A stretch of DNA of 64,000 nt from Neckera pumila. Taxonomy: Eukaryota; Streptophyta; Bryopsida; Hypnales; Neckeraceae. Of this stretch, positions 57,919 to 64,000 are shown in pieces; the stretch's first letter is position 1, and each line of letters begins with the position of its first letter. The notes beneath the pieces are model-generated. The model did no database searches and was not told where the DNA came from. It saw only the letters and a program-made list of their open reading frames with translations. The DNA is taken from assembly GCA_963969595.1 (NCBI GenBank), contig OZ018408.1, positions 43,835,022 to 43,899,021 of the forward strand, given 5' to 3'. The position numbers and the translations under genes were made by a program.

Positions 57919-59484
57919 TCAGTCCTTTTTCCCACTTAGGGGTTTAGGCAACTTGTAACCTGCCAGGAACAAATGTTCACTCGTTTCCGAGGTAGGAGCG
58001 CAACCCCACATTTCCATTTCTCGGATCACCTCTTTGGCTTTCGCCAAGCGCCCCTCCTTGCAGTACAGCCGAATCATCACATTGTACACATCGGAGGTCG
58101 GCACAAACCCCGTGATTCTCATGTGGTTATACACTTTCACAGCTTTGTTGACATCTCCAACCTTCTCACACAGACGAATCATCACACGGTAGGCCACCAG
58201 ATCTGGCTTCACCCCTGCCTCTTCCAGGTTCCAATACAAAGCTAACGCCTGACGCAGTTTGCCTGCACGAGCTCTCGCCTGCATCAGCGTCGTGAACATC
58301 ACAATGTTTGGCTTGAATTCCTGGTCTACATACCGCTGAAACACAACCTCTACCTCGTCATTTAACCCTAATCTGCTACACACAGTCATGACGAGGGTAC
58401 AATCTTCCAGTTTGAAGTCCCGACCAACAAGTAGTAACTCGCGAACAACGTCTCTAGCACCTCCTTCGCCTGCTTTCACAATCATCTTGGCATAGAGCTC
58501 TGAACCTCCAGAGACTCCTGTGTCTTCCAGATTTTTCAAAGCGTCCTTAATGAATCCCTGTTCTACGTAAGCTTTCGCGGCCACAAGAGCAGACTCGGGC
58601 GACAAAGGGCCATACAAAGCGAGAAACTTATTTGCGAGAGAGACCTTTCGGGATTCCACGACAACAAGCACACTGGCTAACAGCACGTCGTCATCCGGCC
58701 ACAGCCGAGGTTGCTCCCTCACCCAAGCAAACAACTGCAAGGCTTTTCCCACACAATCCCTACGCCCAAGCTGAAGCAGCAAATTCGCAACTCCGACACT
58801 CTTGCAGCGAGTCCTCCCTTTCCACGAATCCAAAACCATCCGCACCTCGTCATCTGGAACGCAAAGAAGCTTCGCAAACAGCCTAGGGTACAAGAATGCC
58901 GGCGCTTTCGGTGGCAGCGAGGGTTTGCGGTTTCGGCGTACAGGAAGAGCAACCTCGGGTAACAGGCTACGGCGTGACAGAGGCAGAGGAAACGGGCGGT
59001 TCAACTTGTGAGGCATAGGAATGGGCAAAGTGCGACCCCTCTCAAAGGGTTTTCCTCCCACCTCCGAATACCGACGAAGCAGCGACGGGTGCGGATTCGA
59101 CTCAATCTGCACCAAGCCTCGCGCGTCGCGAGCTTCGCCAGCACCTACTTGCGCCAGCAACTCCTCCAGGCTCACATTCTCCAAAGACACGGGACTCACG
59201 TCCTCCAAATCTCCGGAGAAACTCAATCCAGGAAGACACCTCAAACGTGAAAAACCACGACCTTGCACAACCTCAAAACCTGCACCTCCCGATGACGAGC
59301 ATCTCGCTTCTACTGTCACAACCACACGAACTGGACCTACTGCACATCCATATCTCGCCAAATGCAGGACGTGAGGAGCAAACTTCTGCTTCAAATTGCG
59401 AAGCGGACGTTGTTCAGAGTCGAAGCTCGGACGGAAATGCTCAAAAAATTGGTTGCTGTAAACTCTGGGAAACGACCGCGACAT
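57919..59484 (-). CDS. P-class pentatricopeptide repeat (PPR) protein, probably organelle-targeted
   Basis: Intronless frame read from the minus strand, 521 residues from the chosen ATG at 59484. PPR proteins bind organellar RNA one base per repeat and act in its stability, splicing or translation; the target here is unknown. Seen: the last part holds three clean 35-residue tandem repeats beginning NIVMFTTLM, DLVAYRVMI and TSDVYNVMI and ending GVKP, GFVP and GCAP. Weaker repeats lie before them, and a short tail ends in SGKKD. There is no E, E+ or DYW domain, so it is P-class. The N-terminus MSRSFPRVYSNQFF is rich in R, S and F, as in transit peptides. The frame stays open 65 codons upstream (ATG at 59679), but that part is acidic (SDEDIFFDSELE), unlike a presequence. 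It also contains a telobox and lies in a tandemly duplicated block, so it is more likely 5' leader. The next gene starts 82 bp downstream. Confidence 0.9.
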   Translation of the reverse strand: MSRSFPRVYSNQFFEHFRPSFDSEQRPLRNLKQKFAPHVLHLARYGCAVGPVRVVVTVEARCSSSGGAGFEVVQGRGFSRLRCLPGLSFSGDLEDVSPVSLENVSLEELLAQVGAGEARDARGLVQIESNPHPSLLRRYSEVGGKPFERGRTLPIPMPHKLNRPFPLPLSRRSLLPEVALPVRRNRKPSLPPKAPAFLYPRLFAKLLCVPDDEVRMVLDSWKGRTRCKSVGVANLLLQLGRRDCVGKALQLFAWVREQPRLWPDDDVLLASVLVVVESRKVSLANKFLALYGPLSPESALVAAKAYVEQGFIKDALKNLEDTGVSGGSELYAKMIVKAGEGGARDVVRELLLVGRDFKLEDCTLVMTVCSRLGLNDEVEVVFQRYVDQEFKPNIVMFTTLMQARARAGKLRQALALYWNLEEAGVKPDLVAYRVMIRLCEKVGDVNKAVKVYNHMRITGFVPTSDVYNVMIRLYCKEGRLAKAKEVIREMEMWGCAPTSETSEHLFLAGYKLPKPLSGKKD

Positions 59485-60066
59485 CGTGCTGTAATGCCGA
59501 CGTTTGAAAATGTCTTGAAAATTCCTGCAAGTCTGCAATTGTAGCGCGAAAATTTTCTTCAACCTTAACGTTTCAAGTTCGCTGTCGAAGAAGATGTCTT
59601 CATCTGAAATGGCAATTAAAATCGTGTTAAAATCCAGAGGCTGAAACCCTAACTCTCTGCAACAAGTCTTCCTCTCCAAACGTGAAATTCTGAATTCAAG
59701 ATGCAGAAGAACCCAAAACCTTGACTTCAGAAACTGCAGGCTGACGAGGGAGTCCTATCCTACCCCTATGACCGCAACATCGTGCTGCAAACTTGATGCT
59801 GGCGTTTGAAAACCTTTTGAAAAATTCCTGCAAGTAGGCAATTGTAGCGCGAAGAATTTCTTCAACCCTAACGTTTCAAGCTCACCGTCGAAGCAGATGT
59901 CTTCATCTGAAATGGTAATTAGAATCGTGTTGAAATCCAGAGGCTGAAACCCAAATTCTCTATAACAAGCCTTCCTCACCAAACGTGAATTTCTGAATTC
60001 AAGATGCAGAAGAACCATAATTTTGAATTCAGGCTGACGACGACGTCCAATCCTAGCCCCTATGAC
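59482..60066 (-). repeat. Tandem duplication of the PPR gene 5' region (two units of about 300 bp)
   Basis: The block about 59482-59760 (5' leader and first codons of the PPR gene) is repeated at about 59765-60066 with scattered differences. Both copies read, on the minus strand, through GFQPLDFNTILI, SDEDI and ALQL in the same frame. The upstream copy has ATG TTG CGG TCA TAG where the gene has ATG TCG CGG TCG, so its copy of the start codon is followed by a stop after four codons. It is therefore a duplicated promoter/leader, not a second gene. Confidence 0.85.
59644..59652 (+). promoter_or_regulatory. Telobox AAACCCTAA in the PPR gene 5' region
   Basis: AAACCCTAA is the plant telobox, often found in promoters and leaders of genes for translation and organelle functions. 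It lies 160-168 bp upstream of the chosen PPR start. The duplicate unit has a near copy, AACCCTAA, at 59865-59872. Function is inferred only. Confidence 0.45.
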
Positions 60067-60229
60067 CGTGTAGCCAAACTTGAAAGTCCCTCAATATGCA
60101 TCCTTCATTTCTTTGCTATTTATGAGTGAAATTTTTCTATTTTATTTTTGAGAGAAAAAATCACATGTTTGGTAATTGTCACAAAATTTTCAATTGTTTT
60201 GGTGAAAATCTCAAATTTTTGAAGAAAGA

Positions 60230-60950
60230 AATGAAGAAAACTCATATCAAATACAAATCAATTTAAAAAAAATTTAAAATTTTCATAATAGATGTATATT
60301 GTAGTATAGAATATTGTGGTATAAAGAAAAATTTCATATGTCATATGTTTGCTAAAAGTCATAAAATTTTTTAATTTTTTTAATTTTTTTTTAAATCATT
60401 ATGAATTTCTTAAGAAAGAAATGAAGAAAATTCATATGAATACAAAATATACTAAAAAAATATGAAATTTTCACCATAGATGCACATTATAGTGTAGAAC
60501 ATCATGGTATAAATTAAAGTTACCATGTTAATATTAGAAAATTAAAAAATCAACAAACCATGTTTATAGGCCCAAAGTTCATATTGCTACAAAATTTTGA
60601 AATTTTATGAATTTTCCAAAATTTTCAATTGGCGTAGAAACTACACTTTGTAAGATTCATTTCATTAGTTGGACTCAAATTCAAAAAACATCATGTTTTT
60701 GGCTCAAATTTACATCAAGAAAAAGTAACAAAAAATGGCCAATATACACTACAATGGTGATCTGTGGATTGAACATCTTCCTCTTTAGAAAAGTCAATAA
60801 GACCATAATAAGGAACTTTGCTATACAATTTATTAAAAATATACTCAAGTACCCTCCAAATAAATAATTGGATGAAAAAACATTTTTTCTATCCTATTGT
60901 GCTAAATGAAGTCACTCATCAAACACTTAGTATTTGTAGCTACATTATAG
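60230..60950 (+). repeat. Dispersed repeat family C, copy 2
   Basis: Same blocks as copy 1 in the same order, with a frame reading FFYPIVLNEVTHQTLSI. Termini not resolved; no recognised protein domain. Confidence 0.55.
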
Positions 60951-63506
60951 GATTAAGGAATTTTTTGAAATTCCAAGTGGAAGAGAACCTGAACTTTAAA
61001 AGCTTCATTTTGTAAGCTCAAGACTTTAGAAGCTTTGTTCAAAAGCAAAATATATAGTTTTGAATGTGAAAATCAAGTTTTAAGGGGGAAAAACTCAAAA
61101 ATATCTTAACTCAATATTATAGCTATAATACCAATAAAGTTGCACACAGAAATCAGATGAGAGTCATTCATTTTTCAATATGCACAAAGTTGACCATCCC
61201 AAAGACACAAAATGTCCTTAGTATCCTTTCAACACTAGAATTGTTGAAATTGATTCCTCCCTTCATATGCTCTCATAGTGGAGCTATATTAGTTTGTTGT
61301 ATTAGTGAGTCGTATTAGTGAGAAGGAGAGACTAGCCTGACCTAGAAAATTAATGTCACTATACATCAATAGATTGTGGACATTTTGATGATTCTTGAAA
61401 TAGATTGGTATTTCAACTTGCTTTAATTTAAGATAGTGTGACTTTGGTAAATAAGTGTCGTATACACTATTAGGACAAATCATTGTATTAGTTGGATAGA
61501 AGTGCCAATAATTTCTGCTTTTCCTTGCCTTTGGTAGATGGATGGTCCAAATTATTTTTTGTAAAAATGAAAGACTTTCCAAAAGAAAACCAATCCATGT
61601 TGTTTCTTATTTTTGTGATTTTTACCCAACATTCTATGGATTTTTAAAGTTGAAAGTGTAGGGTACCTATTCATGCCACTAGACTTTCCTTGAAAGGGTC
61701 ACCTTTGAAACAAGAAATATTCCATTGGTTGTTTCAAAGAACTCTTCAATTTGCATTGGTTGTTTTTGAAAACTTGTAGTGGATGTTTGTGAAGATGAGT
61801 AGCCATGCAAGATCCAAATGTAGTTGTTGCAATTTGAAAAATTGCACGTACTTGTACAACTCTTGCAATAGTAGCAACAATACACAATTTATAAAAAATG
61901 CAATACAATATTTTCCTTAGACTGAATTAGAGTTTAAACTCAAGAGTGTTTCCAAAATGTGTAAGGATGTATATTTGATTATTCAAATGGATGCAATTGT
62001 GACAGCACATTGTGATATTATGTACTTAATATAACTAATTTAGTAGGTCATACAACTACAAATTTGCAAGCAAACTATGAATCTCAAAGGTTTTGTGCCC
62101 TTCAATCATTGTCATTGTTATAAATAATTGAAGATTTAGAATTAGAATCAACATTTTGGATACTTTGTGAATCCACTTTCCAGTTAAAGTTTATTATAAA
62201 ATCTTGAAAAAATCATGAAAAAATTATGCTATTAAAAACAAGTACACATCTTTAGAAAAATTTGGAATGAATCACAAAAAACAAAAGTATTTGAGATTGT
62301 AATTCATTCAACAATATTTCAATCAAAACACTCGAATATTTATGAAATTCTATCATATGATTCTAAAAAAGATTCTCATTTTTCTACAAGAAAACTTTGT
62401 AAATTTTGTGCTTGTAGAAAAAAGTTTATTTTTACATTTAAACTTGATAAAATCAAAGAGTAGAGTCAAGAATAGAATGGTCTCAAAATTCTTAAGAGTT
62501 GCCTTCTTTTTAGTCCTTAGATTGTTTCAAACCCTAGACTACATTTCACTTTTTAACCAACTTGTAATATTTTTAAAGAGGCATGATTGCATGCAATCCA
62601 ATTAATCTTCTTCCTAAACTTACATTTTAGATCCCACCTTAAAAAATGAAAGATCATGTGGTATAGGTTGGGAGGCATGTGTTGATTACTTGTGTTGTAT
62701 AAATATCTTTGGCAATCCCATAGGATTAGAGGATGATTTTATTTTGAAATAGAAACGAACTTTCCCATAATTAAGAAGTTAACCTCAAAAATTTTGAACA
62801 AAATATCATAATGATACTATTAAAAATTCATCTTCTACTATAGTATATGCACAATTTCATGAAAATATTTCACAATTTCATCAATTTTTGCATTCACTTA
62901 TAGTAGTCTAAAGAAAGACTTCTACTGTTACAAAGTTTGATATTGCAAATTTTGTAATAGGGTGTACTAGTAATAATTGCAATTCCTCCAAGATATCAAT
63001 ATTGCGGATTCTGATTACCAGCATTATTTCTTTTTTTCATTTATATATTACATGATTTTCTTGAAGCTTCTTCACCGAATATTAGACTCCATTTTTTTCA
63101 TTCCAATTGCACTTTTAAATCAAAGATAAATAGCATGCAATCTTGAAGCAAAAAAGCAAAGAAGACCATTTCTAAGACTCACTTCATGCACAATTGGAAG
63201 TGGGCATAACTTATATTATTCAACAAAATTTAACTTATAAAGGACTAAAAAACCTTTTTATTTTTTTTAATAATTTGGGCTTGCCCTATTGACTTCACTT
63301 TTGGAAAATCTTGCATGGTTTCTTTACAATACATGTAGTCAAGATAGAAATTAAATCATCATTGATAATTCAACACATTAATAGATTGAGCAAGGAACTG
63401 AAGCATATTAATCCGTCTTTGGAAATATGATCAATTATAGGCACCATGCTGAAACAATTATTTGAATGTTGTTACCTAGAACATGCAAAATCATTTAGAA
63501 CATATC
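60951..63506. other. AT-rich intergenic, nothing recognised
   Basis: No gene, RNA or resolved element. Short frames at 61289-61582 and 62342-62605 show no motif. Confidence 0.45.
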
Positions 63507-64000
63507 TTAACCCCTAGAGGACCAAAGATTCAAATTTCAAACAAGAAATGATTGCAAACATGTCTAAAATACAAAGTCTTGATTTTTTCATCTATCTAAA
63601 TGTTTGTACATTCTTGTGTAAGTTCTCTTATATTTATATAATATAGATTTTGTAATTATTTCTTTTAGAATATTCTACAGTTCAACAGGCCCAAATATAT
63701 TTCACTTCAAAAAGTAATTTTTTTAGTTCAAAAATGGTTCTTTCAAAAAAAAACGTGAATAAATAAGTAAAATAAACATATTAAAACATCATCATAATTA
63801 GAATTTAATTTTTAGAGATTAAAGGAAAACATCTTGTGAAAATTTAAAAAAAATTCATTATATAATCAATTTTAAGAGAAAGTTTTAATATAATTTGGTT
63901 TCAAATTTTGTTGAAGATATTGTTTTTGCATAACAATTGATTTAAGCATATAGATATGATCTATAGATTATACAAATTTTTTTGAAAATTATATTAAAAT
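63507..64000. mobile_element. Possible TTAA-flanked element, cut by the window end
   Basis: TTAACCCCTAGAGGACC at 63507 matches the left end of the family. The right end, if any, lies beyond the window, and the body shows no clear match to other copies. Confidence 0.3.

Noticed and set aside
59755..60018. Second PPR-like gene upstream of the PPR gene
   Set aside because: It is only the duplicated leader; no repeat units follow and the equivalent start is followed by a stop.
1..64000. LTR retrotransposons, CRISPR arrays, rRNA genes and integrated viral genes
   Set aside because: No reverse transcriptase, integrase, gag, primer-binding site, regular spacer array, rRNA core or viral protein could be read in the window.

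Overview
This window looks like nuclear DNA of a streptophyte (a land plant or close algal relative). The evidence is GT-AG introns, a P-class pentatricopeptide repeat (PPR) gene, TTTAGGG-type telomere motifs, and plant-style non-autonomous DNA transposons. The sequence is AT-rich and mostly non-coding, and the genus cannot be told from it. No virus, plasmid, CRISPR or bacterial operon signal was seen.

Four protein genes can be supported, all on the minus strand. (1) An intronless P-class PPR gene at 57919-59484, in an open frame reaching 59679; its 5' region is tandemly duplicated just upstream. (2) A four-exon gene at 56038-57836, starting 82 bp after the PPR stop; it encodes a 189-residue protein of unknown family. 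(3) A six-exon gene at 50171-52328 for the mitochondrial complex I assembly factor NDUFAF3 (Mth938/DUF498 family). (4) A less certain multi-exon gene at 40063-42023 of unknown family. Genes 2 to 4 were assembled by eye from phase-matched exons, because each exon is short. Genes 1 and 3, and perhaps 2, look organelle-targeted.

The rest is mainly a collection of short or foldback DNA transposons, none with a recognisable transposase. About ten are 0.45-1.8 kb elements ending in TTAA-CCCCTAAAG, like piggyBac. One is a 1,017-bp Mutator-like foldback with a perfect 9-bp target duplication. There are three related foldbacks carrying an outward TATA module, one CACTA hairpin with a TTA duplication, and one hAT MITE with an 8-bp duplication. 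Four TA-flanked MITEs share an internal hairpin, and five MITEs share an AATTTCGTTAAATTGGCG-type end. One TA MITE sits inside one arm of a TTAA foldback, and the other arm shows the empty site. Satellite and microsatellite arrays lie at 8.37-9.05, 34.56, 38.69, 39.23-39.53 and 43.83 kb.

Region by region: 0-12 kb is repeats, foldbacks and a 96-bp satellite. 12.5-17.5 kb and 22.4-27.6 kb are less AT-rich, with MITEs but no convincing gene. 17.9-21.9 kb and 28-38.8 kb are transposon clusters. 40-42 kb is the uncertain gene. 43-48.3 kb is repeats. 50-60 kb is the gene-bearing part. 60-64 kb is again repeats.
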